Source: Oscillibacter sp. CAG:241
GTDB lineage: Bacteria; Bacillota; Clostridia; Oscillospirales; Oscillospiraceae
NCBI GenBank assembly: GCA_000435975.1
Contig: FR884084.1
Location: forward strand, 5,348-12,903
DNA: 7,556 nt
Reading direction: 5' to 3'
Position 1 is the first letter of the stretch. Each line of letters opens with the position of its first letter. The notes beneath the pieces were generated by a model. It was given only the letters and a program-made list of their open reading frames with translations, made no database searches and was not told the origin of the DNA. Made by a program: the position numbers and the translations under genes. Below, one piece after another: positions 1-5,506 of this stretch.

Positions 1-148
1 CGCCCCCCCCCGCCAGCACTGCGGCGGTCACGGCAAACCATACGGGCTTCCAGTTCAGCTTCTTCCGCTTCTGTACCCGGCGGGGGGCATCCTCCTGGGG
101 GTTGCCGCGGTCAAATTCCATCTGGTCCATTGAGTCTTTCATCTTCAT
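1..148 (-). CDS. Unrecognised membrane protein, N-terminus only (cut by window edge)
   Basis: An open frame starts at ATG 148-146 and runs off the left edge, giving 49 codons. The first 31 or so residues are charged and hydrophilic, ending in a basic patch (KRKK, about 27-30). A hydrophobic stretch then begins at about residue 33 (WKPVWFAVTAAVLAG), which looks like a first membrane segment with a cytoplasmic N-terminus, or an uncleaved signal anchor. I chose ATG 148 because GAGGG lies 6 nt before it; the later in-frame ATGs (codons 3, 7, 10) have no such site. It overlaps the 3' end of truA by 38 nt in another frame, so coupling to truA is likely. A run of nine G (coding strand) falls in the membrane segment near the edge, so the frame beyond it may be unreliable. 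I do not recognise the family, and too little is present to name a function. Confidence 0.6.
   Translation of the reverse strand, partial: MKMKDSMDQMEFDRGNPQEDAPRRVQKRKKLNWKPVWFAVTAAVLAGGG
3..11. repeat. Nine-base C/G homopolymer tract inside a coding region
   Basis: The plus strand has nine consecutive C, read as nine G in the coding strand of the membrane-protein gene at the left edge. It falls in Ala-Gly-Gly-Gly codons at the start of the predicted membrane segment. Tracts of this kind are prone to length change during replication and to sequencing error. Confidence 0.85.
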
Positions 149-878
149 ACCACACCCTCGTCAGGTACAGACCTCCCGGCGGGGCAGTGGGCCCGGCCAG
201 AGTACGGTTGCCGCTGTCCAGGATGGCGGGGATCTCCTCCGGCGTCAGCTTCCCCTCTGCCGCATAGAGCACCGTGCCGGTAATGGCCCGTACCATATTA
301 TACAAAAAGCCGTTGGCGCAGACCTTCAATTCCAAAAGGTCCCCCTGCCGCCGGACCCGGCAATAGTAGATGGTGCGGACGGTGCTGCGGACGTTGGTGC
401 CCACGCTGCGCACGGCGGCGAAATCGTGGGTCCCCTCGAACATCCGGGCAGCACGGTCCATGACCTCCTCGTCCAGGCGCTTGGGGTAAAAATACGCTCT
501 GTTTACGTAAAACGGGTTCTTTACCCGGGAATTGTAAATGCGATAGGTGTACTCCTTTTTGATGCAGGAGCCGATGGCGTTGAAATCCTCCGCCACCTCA
601 TAGGCCGCCTTCACCACGATGTCCTCGGGAATATGGGTGTTCACGGCGAAGGGCAGCCGGTCCACAGGAATGCGGGAATCGGTGCGGAAATTGGCCACAT
701 AATGCTCGGCGTGGACCCCGGCATCGGTGCGTCCGCAGCCGGTGCACTTGATGGGCTGGCCGCACACCATGGACAGGCCCCGTTCCAGGGTCTGGGCCAC
801 GGTGGTCTCGGTTTTCTGCACCTGCCACCCGTGGTAGGCGGTGCCGTTGTACATCAGGATCAGGGCGATGTTGCGCAT
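111..878 (-). CDS. truA: tRNA pseudouridine(38-40) synthase TruA
   Basis: TruA converts uridines 38, 39 and 40 in the tRNA anticodon arm to pseudouridine, in the cytoplasm and without a cofactor. The 255-residue product is close to the usual bacterial length (about 245-260). The catalytic motif GRTDAGVHA is at about 49-57, with the nucleophilic aspartate at D52. Other family blocks are YNGTAYHGWQ (about 10-19), KEYTYRIYN (108-116), FEGTHDFAAV (147-156) and ANGFLYNMVRAITGTV (188-203), so the protein looks complete and active. The ATG at 878 follows GAGAGG by 6 nt, and the ecfT stop lies only 10 nt upstream. The truA 3' end overlaps the next gene by 38 nt. Placement directly after ecfT is a well-known Firmicute arrangement; co-transcription with the transporter is inferred from spacing. 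Confidence 0.97.
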   Translation of the reverse strand: MRNIALILMYNGTAYHGWQVQKTETTVAQTLERGLSMVCGQPIKCTGCGRTDAGVHAEHYVANFRTDSRIPVDRLPFAVNTHIPEDIVVKAAYEVAEDFNAIGSCIKKEYTYRIYNSRVKNPFYVNRAYFYPKRLDEEVMDRAARMFEGTHDFAAVRSVGTNVRSTVRTIYYCRVRRQGDLLELKVCANGFLYNMVRAITGTVLYAAEGKLTPEEIPAILDSGNRTLAGPTAPPGGLYLTRVWYEDERLNGPDGI

Positions 879-888
879 AACGTACCTC

Positions 889-1695
889 TCAGATTCCCAG
901 CCGGCCCAGGGCGATGATCCCGGCCGTCAGGGCGATGAAGCCCAGCAGCACCCAAATGTCGGCGGCGCGATACCGAAGCACATGGAGGGCGGTGCGGCCC
1001 TGGCCGCCGTGGTAGCAGCGGCACTCCATGGCCGTGGCCAGCTCGTCGGCCCGGCGGAAGGCGCTGATGAACAGGGGCACCAGAATGGGCACCAGGGCCC
1101 GGGCCCGCTGGAAGATATTGCCGGATTCAAAGTCCGCGCCCCGGGCCTTCTGGGCGGACATGATCTTGTCCGTCTCCTCGATCAGCGTGGGGATGAACCG
1201 CAGGGCAATGGACATCATCATGGCCAGCTCATGGATGGGCAGGCGCAGCTTTTTCAGCGGCGACAGCAGACTCTCCAGCCCGTCCGTCAGGGAGATGGGG
1301 CTGGTGGTATAGGTCAGCAGGAAGGTGCCCATGATGAGCATCACAATGCGCAGGATCATGTAGATGGCGGAGCGCAGACCCTCCTGAGTGATATGGCTCA
1401 GCAGCCAGCCGGTTCCCAAGGGCGTGCCGCTGGTGAAAAACAGGTTCATAATGGCCGTGAAGGCCACGATGACCCAGATGGGCTTCAGGCCCCGGGTCAG
1501 GGACCGGAAGGGCACCCGGGAAACAATGATGCACAGGGCCAGCAGCGCCGCCACGATGGCGTAGGTCACCACCCCCTTGGCGTTGAACAGGGCCACAATG
1601 TACAGGATCACCGCAATGAGCTTGGTGCGGGGGTCCAGCCGGTGGATAAACGTATCGCCGGGGAAAAACTGGCCCAGGGTGATATCCTTCAGCAT
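889..1695 (-). CDS. ecfT: ECF transporter transmembrane coupling protein EcfT
   Basis: EcfT is the membrane subunit of the energy-coupling factor. It links the two EcfA ATPases to exchangeable substrate-binding S-components that take up vitamins or metals. The 268-residue product has hydrophobic segments at about 26-59 (probably two helices), 72-88, 109-131 and 243-265. The cytoplasmic coupling helices carry the family's signature blocks: AQKARGAD at about 181-188 and RRADELATAMECRCY at about 214-228. The Ala-Arg-Gly element and the Ala-x-x-Arg element contact the ATPases. The ATG at 1695 lies inside the end of ecfA2 (7-nt overlap, ATGCTGA), with AGGGGAGG about 7 nt before it, so the two are probably translationally coupled. 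No S-component gene is present here, which fits a shared (group II) module serving S-components encoded elsewhere. Confidence 0.95.
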   Translation of the reverse strand: MLKDITLGQFFPGDTFIHRLDPRTKLIAVILYIVALFNAKGVVTYAIVAALLALCIIVSRVPFRSLTRGLKPIWVIVAFTAIMNLFFTSGTPLGTGWLLSHITQEGLRSAIYMILRIVMLIMGTFLLTYTTSPISLTDGLESLLSPLKKLRLPIHELAMMMSIALRFIPTLIEETDKIMSAQKARGADFESGNIFQRARALVPILVPLFISAFRRADELATAMECRCYHGGQGRTALHVLRYRAADIWVLLGFIALTAGIIALGRLGI

Positions 1696-2555
1696 ACGCC
1701 CGCCTCCCCTCTGACGGAGAGCAGCGCCTGCTCCAGCTCGTCCACGGTGTAGACCGCCGTGTCGATCTCCAGGCCCATCCGGCGCAGAGCCAGGGCAATC
1801 TTGGTGGCCTGGGGCACGTCCAGGCCCACGTCCTCCAGATCGTCGGCCCGCCGGAATACCTGCCGGGGCGTGCCGTCCATATACACATGGCTGCCCCGCA
1901 GCACCAGGATGCGGTCCACGTTGCAGGCGATCTCCTCCATGCTGTGGCTCACCAGAATGACGGTGGTGCCGCGCTTTTGGTGATAGGCCCGGATCTGGGC
2001 CAGAATGGCCTCCCGGCCCCGGGGGTCCAGCCCCGCCGTGGGCTCGTCCAGAATCAGGACCTTGGGCTCCATGGCGATGACCCCGGCGATGGCTACCCGG
2101 CGCTTCTGGCCGCCGGACAGGTCAAAGGGCGACTTGTCCAGCTGGTCCTCCGTCAAACCCACCAGGGCGGCGGATTCCCGGACCCGGCGGTCGATTTCCT
2201 CCTTGGAAAGGCCCATGTTGCCCGGGCCGAAGGCAATATCCTTGTACACCGTTTCCTCAAACAGCTGGTACTCCGGGTACTGGAACACCAGGCCCACCTG
2301 AAAGCGGACCTGACGAATTTTCTTGGGCTCGGCCCAGATATCCTTCCCGTCCAGCAGGACGCGGCCCTGGGTGGGACGCAGCAGCCCGTTGAGATGCTGG
2401 ATCAGGGTGGACTTTCCGGAGCCGGTGTGTCCGATGATGCCCAGAAACTCCCCGGGCATCACGTCTATGCTGACATCCTCCACCGCGCTGCGCTGGAACG
2501 GGGTCCCGGCGCTGTAGGTGTGGGTCAGGTGCTCTACTCGAATGATCGGTTCCAA
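1689..2555 (-). CDS. ecfA2: ECF transporter ATPase EcfA2 (CbiO-type)
   Basis: This is the second ATP-hydrolysing subunit of the energy-coupling factor; it pairs with EcfA1 on the inner face of the membrane beneath EcfT. The 288-residue product is full length and has every ABC motif: Walker A GHTGSGKST at 42-50, Q-loop FQYPEYQLF with Q92, signature LSGGQ at 146-150, Walker B VLILDE at 166-171, D-loop AGLDPRG following it, and the switch histidine H204 (VSHSMEE). The EcfA-type C-terminal extension (about 220-288) is present. The start is TTG at 2555-2553. The ecfA1 stop codon is in the same frame only two codons upstream, so no earlier start is possible, and the next Met is at residue 33, inside the domain. 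GGGAAG lies about 9 nt upstream, overlapping the end of ecfA1. The TTG may lower initiation or make it depend on coupling to ecfA1, which is itself frame-broken here. Confidence 0.95.
   Translation of the reverse strand: MEPIIRVEHLTHTYSAGTPFQRSAVEDVSIDVMPGEFLGIIGHTGSGKSTLIQHLNGLLRPTQGRVLLDGKDIWAEPKKIRQVRFQVGLVFQYPEYQLFEETVYKDIAFGPGNMGLSKEEIDRRVRESAALVGLTEDQLDKSPFDLSGGQKRRVAIAGVIAMEPKVLILDEPTAGLDPRGREAILAQIRAYHQKRGTTVILVSHSMEEIACNVDRILVLRGSHVYMDGTPRQVFRRADDLEDVGLDVPQATKIALALRRMGLEIDTAVYTVDELEQALLSVRGEAGVC
2065..2093. repeat. 29-bp exact repeat, copy in ecfA2
   Basis: These 29 bases match 2935-2963 exactly in the same orientation. They encode the block AIAGVIAMEP between the ABC signature and Walker B. 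The copies are 870 bp apart, a multiple of three. They reflect paralogy of the two ATPases, but the perfect identity is higher than in the sequence around them. Confidence 0.85.
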
Positions 2556-2934
2556 CTTCGTTTACTTCCCTTCCGCGCCATGGAGCGCCTGGAATATGGC
2601 GCGGGCACACTCGTCAACGGTAATGGCCGTCAGGGGCAGGGACATGCCGTGCCCGTTCAGCCGGTGCAGCAGCTCCACCGTGTCCGGGGCCGCCAGACCC
2701 AGGGAGCGAAGCTCCTCCACCCGGGAGAAAATGTCCCGGGGCGTGCCGTCCATGGCCACCACGCCGTCGTTCATCACGATGACCCGGTCGGCGTCCTCCG
2801 CCTCGGACATATGGTGGGTGATGTGAACCACGGTGATGCCCCGCTGGCGGTTCAGCCGGTGGACGGTGTCCAGCACCTCCCGGCGTCCGGCAGGGTCCAG
2901 CATGGCCGTGGCCTCGTCCAGCACGATGCATTCC

Positions 2935-2963
2935 GGCTCCATGGCGATGACCCCGGCGATGGC
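2935..2963. repeat. 29-bp exact repeat, copy in ecfA1
   Basis: This is the partner of 2065-2093, in the same orientation and the same position of the ABC domain (just after the signature). Recombination between the copies would remove 870 bp in frame and create an EcfA1-EcfA2 chimera. Confidence 0.85.
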
Positions 2964-3008
2964 CACCCGCTGCTTCTGTCCGCCGGACAGCAGGTGCGGC
3001 GCATGGCG

Positions 3009-3043
3009 GGGGGAATCCGGCCAGTCCCCACCCCCCCGGGGGG
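3009..3043. other. Candidate 35-nt insertion breaking ecfA1
   Basis: In the coding strand this segment starts with six C and seven G, then TGGGGACTGGCCGGATTC, and ends in a C run. It lies between codons for GMTGFA and RHAPHLL. It contains the self-complementary CCCCCCGGGGGG and a GGGGA/TCCCC inverted pair, so it can fold tightly. Without it the codons between GM and LSGGQ fall from 21.7 to 10, close to the 11 in the neighbouring EcfA2. The exact edges are uncertain because of the C runs. Confidence 0.6.
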
Positions 3044-3482
3044 CGCGAACCCCGTCATGCCCCCCGCCGCCAGGGCGTCGTCCACCCGGCGGCGAATTTC
3101 CGCCGTGGGGACACCCAGATTCTCCGGGGCAAAGGCCACATCCTCCTCCACCACGTTGGCCACGATCTGGTTGTCGGGATTCTGGAACACCATGCCCACC
3201 CGGCGGCGGATCTCCAGCAGAAGGTCCTCGTCCTGGGTGTTCATGCCCTCTACATATACCGCGCCGCCGGAGGGCAGCAGCACGGCGTTGAAATGCTTGG
3301 CAAGGGTGGATTTGCCGGAACCGTTGTGGCCCAGCACCACCACAAAGCTGCCCTTTTCGATGGACAGGGTCACATCCTCCAGGGCTGTGGTCCGACGCTG
3401 GCCCTCCTCCACCGGGTAGGAGAAGGAGAGTGCGTCGGTTCGGATCATTGCTTGCATTGGCTTTCTCTTTTCTGCGATATTT

Positions 3483-4346
3483 TTACTTGCTCATCCAGCG
3501 GCCCGTGGCGCCGCAGGGCAGCGCCATGCCGGAATCCGTGCACGGCAGGCCCAGCTCGTCCCAGGTGACCCGGCCGCCAAAGCGCCGCCCCACCAGCATT
3601 TGCAGGATATAGCCCAGCACCGACGGGGCCAGCCCCGTGGTATAGGAGTTCAGGATCACGAACAGAGGCTTGTCTGACAGCACCCGGGCGCACAGCTTCA
3701 CGAAGGGATAGAGATTCTCCTCCAGCTTCCACACCTCGCCGCCGGGTCCCCGCCCGTAGCTGGGCGGGTCCATGATGATGGCGTCGTAGGTTTTGCCCCG
3801 GCGGATCTCCCGCTCAACGAACTTGGCGCAGTCGTCCACGATCCAGCGGATGGGAGCGTCCTGGAGTCCGGAGACCCGGGCGTTCTCCTTGGCCCAGGCC
3901 ACCATGCCCTTGGCGGCGTCCACATGGCAGACGCTGGCCCCGGCGGCGGCGCAGGCCACCGTGGCCCCGCCGGTATAGGCGAACAGGTTCAGCACCCGGA
4001 TGGGGCGTCCCGCCTGGCGGATCTGCTCCATGGCGAAGTCCCAGTTGGCAGCCTGCTCCGGAAACAGCCCTGTGTGCTTGAAGTTCATGGGCTTCACCTG
4101 GAACCGCAGGCTTTTATAGGAGATGGGCCAGCTTTCCGGCAGCTTGTTCTTGTCCCAGTGGCCGCCGCCGGTGCTGGAGCGGCTGTACCGGGCGTTGGCC
4201 GTGCGCCAGCCGCGGTTTTTCCGGTCCGACTCCCAGATGGCCTGGGGGTCCGGCCGCACCAGGATCTGGACGCCCCAGCGCTCCAGCTTTTCCCCGCCGC
4301 CGCAGTCCAGCAGCTCATAATCCTTCCAGCCATCCGCGATCCACAT
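3483..4346 (-). CDS. Class I SAM-dependent RNA methyltransferase, RlmI-like (COG1092 type)
   Basis: This is a predicted cytoplasmic methyltransferase that uses S-adenosylmethionine, most likely on rRNA. The 287-residue product has an N-terminal part (WKDYELLDCGGGEKLERWG) without a recognisable PUA domain, the family block FKHTGLFPEQ (about 89-98), SAM-binding motif I LNLFAYTGGAT (about 119-129), an acidic motif II residue in HVDAAKGM (about 141-148), and the catalytic-type motif DPPSYGRG (about 193-200). The true target (rRNA position, base) cannot be read from sequence; RlmI methylates 23S rRNA cytosine, but this shorter Firmicute form may differ. The frame could be extended to ATG 4367, but GGAGG at 4357-4361 stands 10 nt before ATG 4346, and the family sequence begins at MWIADGW, so I use 4346. 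It is first in its transcription unit, behind its own promoter, and ecfA1 follows after 25 nt. Confidence 0.9.
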   Translation of the reverse strand: MWIADGWKDYELLDCGGGEKLERWGVQILVRPDPQAIWESDRKNRGWRTANARYSRSSTGGGHWDKNKLPESWPISYKSLRFQVKPMNFKHTGLFPEQAANWDFAMEQIRQAGRPIRVLNLFAYTGGATVACAAAGASVCHVDAAKGMVAWAKENARVSGLQDAPIRWIVDDCAKFVEREIRRGKTYDAIIMDPPSYGRGPGGEVWKLEENLYPFVKLCARVLSDKPLFVILNSYTTGLAPSVLGYILQMLVGRRFGGRVTWDELGLPCTDSGMALPCGATGRWMSK

Positions 4347-4356
4347 AATGGGTATA

Positions 4357-4361
4357 CCTCC
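4357..4361 (-). promoter_or_regulatory. Ribosome binding site that fixes the methyltransferase start
   Basis: GGAGG on the minus strand lies 10 nt before ATG 4346-4344. It is downstream of the alternative ATG at 4367, so it excludes that longer start. Confidence 0.8.
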
Positions 4362-4378
4362 GCACATTAAATCAGTTT

Positions 4379-4408
4379 ATTATACAATATCCCGGCCCCC
4401 AGCGTCAA
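4379..4408 (-). promoter_or_regulatory. Sigma-A-type promoter for the methyltransferase-ecf-truA unit
   Basis: On the minus strand TTGACG (4408-4403) and TATAAT (4384-4379) are separated by 18 nt. Transcription would begin near 4372, leaving a leader of about 25 nt that includes the GGAGG site. It sits between the upstream terminator and the first gene, as expected for a separate transcription unit. Confidence 0.85.
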
Positions 4409-4448
4409 GTGCGGCTTTGACATTCGGGGTGACGGCGTTTTGCCGGAC

Positions 4449-4489
4449 AAAAAAAGGAGCCGCCCGCCTATGCGGGCAACTCCCTTTTT
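4449..4489. terminator. Bidirectional intrinsic terminator
   Basis: GCCCGC (4462-4467) pairs with GCGGGC (4472-4477) around a 4-nt loop. An outer stem GGAG/CTCC (4456-4459 with 4480-4483) is separated from it by a 2x2 mismatch. On the minus strand the hairpin is followed by seven U (4455-4449), so it ends the transcript of the zinc-ribbon gene, whose stop is at 4510. On the plus strand five U follow. Confidence 0.9.
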
Positions 4490-4509
4490 ACAATTTACGG
4501 AATCAGCGC

Positions 4510-4788
4510 TCAGCCGTTCTCACGCATCTTGGCGAAGCAGTCGCTGCAATAAACAGGACGGTCGCTCTTGGGCTCGAAGGGCACACGGGCCTCGCCGCCG
4601 CAGGCAGCGCAGGTAGCGGTGAAGAACTCCCGGGGGCCGCGGGCGGCGTTCTTGCGAGCGTCGCGGCAAGCCTTGCAGCGCTGGGGCTCGTTCTGGAAGC
4701 CGCGCTCAGCATAGAACTCCTGCTCACCGGCGGTGAACACGAACTCCTTACCGCACTCCTTGCAAACCAAAGTCTTGTCTTCGTACAT
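4510..4788 (-). CDS. Small protein with two zinc-binding modules (zf-trcl plus CxxC-x17-CxxC)
   Basis: This 92-residue cytoplasmic protein has eight cysteines in four CxxC pairs. The N-terminal module (C9/C12 with C38/C41) resembles the 'probable zinc-binding' family zf-trcl, with the conserved YAERGFQNEPQRCKACR. The C-terminal module is an exact CxxC-x17-CxxC (C60/C63 and C81/C84), known as a family pattern in Firmicutes. Each can bind one zinc ion. No biochemical role is established to my knowledge; nucleic acid or protein binding is a guess from the fold type. ATG 4788 follows GAGGG by 7 nt. The gene starts 36 nt after the sigma-factor stop with no terminator between, and ends 20 nt before the hairpin terminator, so it is probably the last gene of that transcript. 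Confidence 0.9.
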   Translation of the reverse strand: MYEDKTLVCKECGKEFVFTAGEQEFYAERGFQNEPQRCKACRDARKNAARGPREFFTATCAACGGEARVPFEPKSDRPVYCSDCFAKMRENG

Positions 4789-4824
4789 GATTTTACCCTC
4801 TCTTTGAGATGAAATATATTGCGT

Positions 4825-5454
4825 TCAGCTGTTGCTGATATCGCCGGATGAAAGCTGCCGCGCCACTTTGCGGCGGATCCGCTGCACGGCGTTGTCCACC
4901 GATTTGATGGGCCTACCAACAGTTTCCGCGATCTCACAGTATGCGAGACCGTCTAAAAATAACCCTAAAATCTTTTCCTCGAAAGCGGACAACTGTTTGC
5001 GGGTATTCTCCAGCAGACTGGCAGCCTTTTCTCTGTCGATCAACAACAGCTCGGGATCGACCTGTGCGAAGGTGGGACTTGCGTTCAGAAGCGAGGGATT
5101 CAAGGGGACGGATTGATTGAGCGGTGCGTTTTTCTGGCTGGCGTCGCGCTTGAGCGCGGAACACACCTGTTGATGGATGCATAGACCCGCAAAGGGACGA
5201 AACAGAGAAGAACGGGCGGGGTCAAACTCCCGCATGGCCTTGATGAGGCCAAACATTCCCTCCTGCATCAGATCCTCAGTGTCGCCGCCGATGAGAAAAT
5301 ATGGACGGGCACAGGCACGGACCAGCCAATGATACCGGGTGGCCAAAACATCCTCCGCCTGACGCCGGCCCGCACGACCCAGAGCACAAAGCTCTTCATC
5401 GGACAGGTTTTCTAATTGGTCATAGCGAAGTCCAGTATCCAAAATCATAGACAT
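4825..5454 (-). CDS. Sigma-70 family RNA polymerase sigma factor, SigH/Spo0H-like
   Basis: This alternative sigma factor directs RNA polymerase to a promoter subset; SigH of Bacillus controls the transition to stationary phase and sporulation. The 209-residue protein has region 2 at about 35-105, with PYFLIGGDTEDLMQEGMFGL (51-70), the hallmark block of SigH, and region 4 at about 145-205, with the helix-turn-helix AYCEIAETVGRPIKSVDNAV (171-190). It lacks region 1.1 and a full region 3. It departs from typical SigH where RQKH is expected after region 2 (here SQKN), so it may be a divergent paralogue; I give no symbol. The annotated ATG 5454 has AAAAGG 4 nt upstream; ATG at codon 3 (5448) is an alternative. 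A consensus promoter overlaps this start. Its codons are visibly less GC-rich than those of glmM or the ecf genes. glmM ends 64 nt upstream, and the zinc-ribbon gene follows after 36 nt. Confidence 0.9.
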   Translation of the reverse strand: MSMILDTGLRYDQLENLSDEELCALGRAGRRQAEDVLATRYHWLVRACARPYFLIGGDTEDLMQEGMFGLIKAMREFDPARSSLFRPFAGLCIHQQVCSALKRDASQKNAPLNQSVPLNPSLLNASPTFAQVDPELLLIDREKAASLLENTRKQLSAFEEKILGLFLDGLAYCEIAETVGRPIKSVDNAVQRIRRKVARQLSSGDISNS

Positions 5455-5482
5455 TATACCTTTTCACTAAATAATTTGTCAA
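5453..5482 (-). promoter_or_regulatory. Consensus sigma-A promoter overlapping the sigma-factor start codon
   Basis: On the minus strand TTGACA (5482-5477) and TATAAT (5458-5453) are spaced by 18 nt, both exact consensus. The last two bases of TATAAT are the first two of the annotated ATG. Transcription would start near 5446, inside the third codon. The promoter therefore either makes a near-leaderless message, serves mainly the downstream zinc-ribbon gene, or shows that the start is wrongly placed. Confidence 0.75.
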
Positions 5483-5506
5483 GCCTTCTGGGGAAATTTG
5501 TGTATC

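Larger units (their letters stand above)
2562..3457 (-). pseudogene. ecfA1: ECF transporter ATPase EcfA1, frame-disrupted
   Basis: EcfA1 is the first ATPase of the ECF module. The 5' part from ATG 3457 encodes Walker A GHNGSGKST (about 43-51) and the Q-loop FQNPDNQIV (Q92), and is normal up to GMTGFA (about 133-138). The frame is then lost: the first frame continues as unrelated sequence to a stop at about 2852. The rest of EcfA1 lies in another frame: HAPHLLSGGQKQR, AIAGVIAMEP, Walker B CIVLDEAT, switch His in THHMSEAED, and the C-terminal extension ending at TAA 2564-2562. Removing 35 nt (3043-3009) joins the halves as GMTGFA-RHAPHLLSGGQ and gives a 286-residue protein of normal family length. 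Adding one G to a G7 run would also restore the frame, but leaves a Gly/Pro-rich loop about twice the usual length. The 3' fragment lacks Walker A and cannot work alone. Either the gene is inactivated or the sequence has an error here. The ATG is preceded by a weak AAGAGAAAG site 25 nt after the methyltransferase stop; ecfA2 starts 6 nt after its end. Confidence 0.88.

Noticed and set aside
2562..2966. 3' part of ecfA1 as an independent gene starting at GTG 2966
   Set aside because: It lacks Walker A, the Q-loop and the signature motif, has no good ribosome binding site, and starts in mid-domain. It is the tail of the broken ecfA1.
1887..3419. 510-codon plus-strand open frame across ecfA2 and ecfA1
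   Set aside because: It is antisense to two ABC ATPases and its Gly/His/Gln-rich translation is typical of a codon-bias shadow. Its continuity over the ecfA1 break is not evidence of coding.
2556..3457. Programmed ribosomal frameshift in ecfA1
   Set aside because: No classic slippery heptamer with a fitting downstream element is evident, EcfA1 families are not known to use one, and the extra spacing points to an insertion or sequence error.
3483..4367. Longer methyltransferase start at ATG 4367
   Set aside because: The GGAGG site lies inside this extension, 10 nt before ATG 4346, and the family sequence begins at the later Met.
4347..4509. Possible small RNA or riboswitch in the gap before the methyltransferase
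   Set aside because: The gap is explained by a terminator, a promoter and a short leader of about 25 nt, too short for a riboswitch. No other conserved structure is visible.
4503..4937. 144-codon minus-strand frame spanning the sigma-factor end and the zinc-ribbon gene
   Set aside because: It lies out of frame over two genes that have clear family motifs and their own ribosome binding sites.
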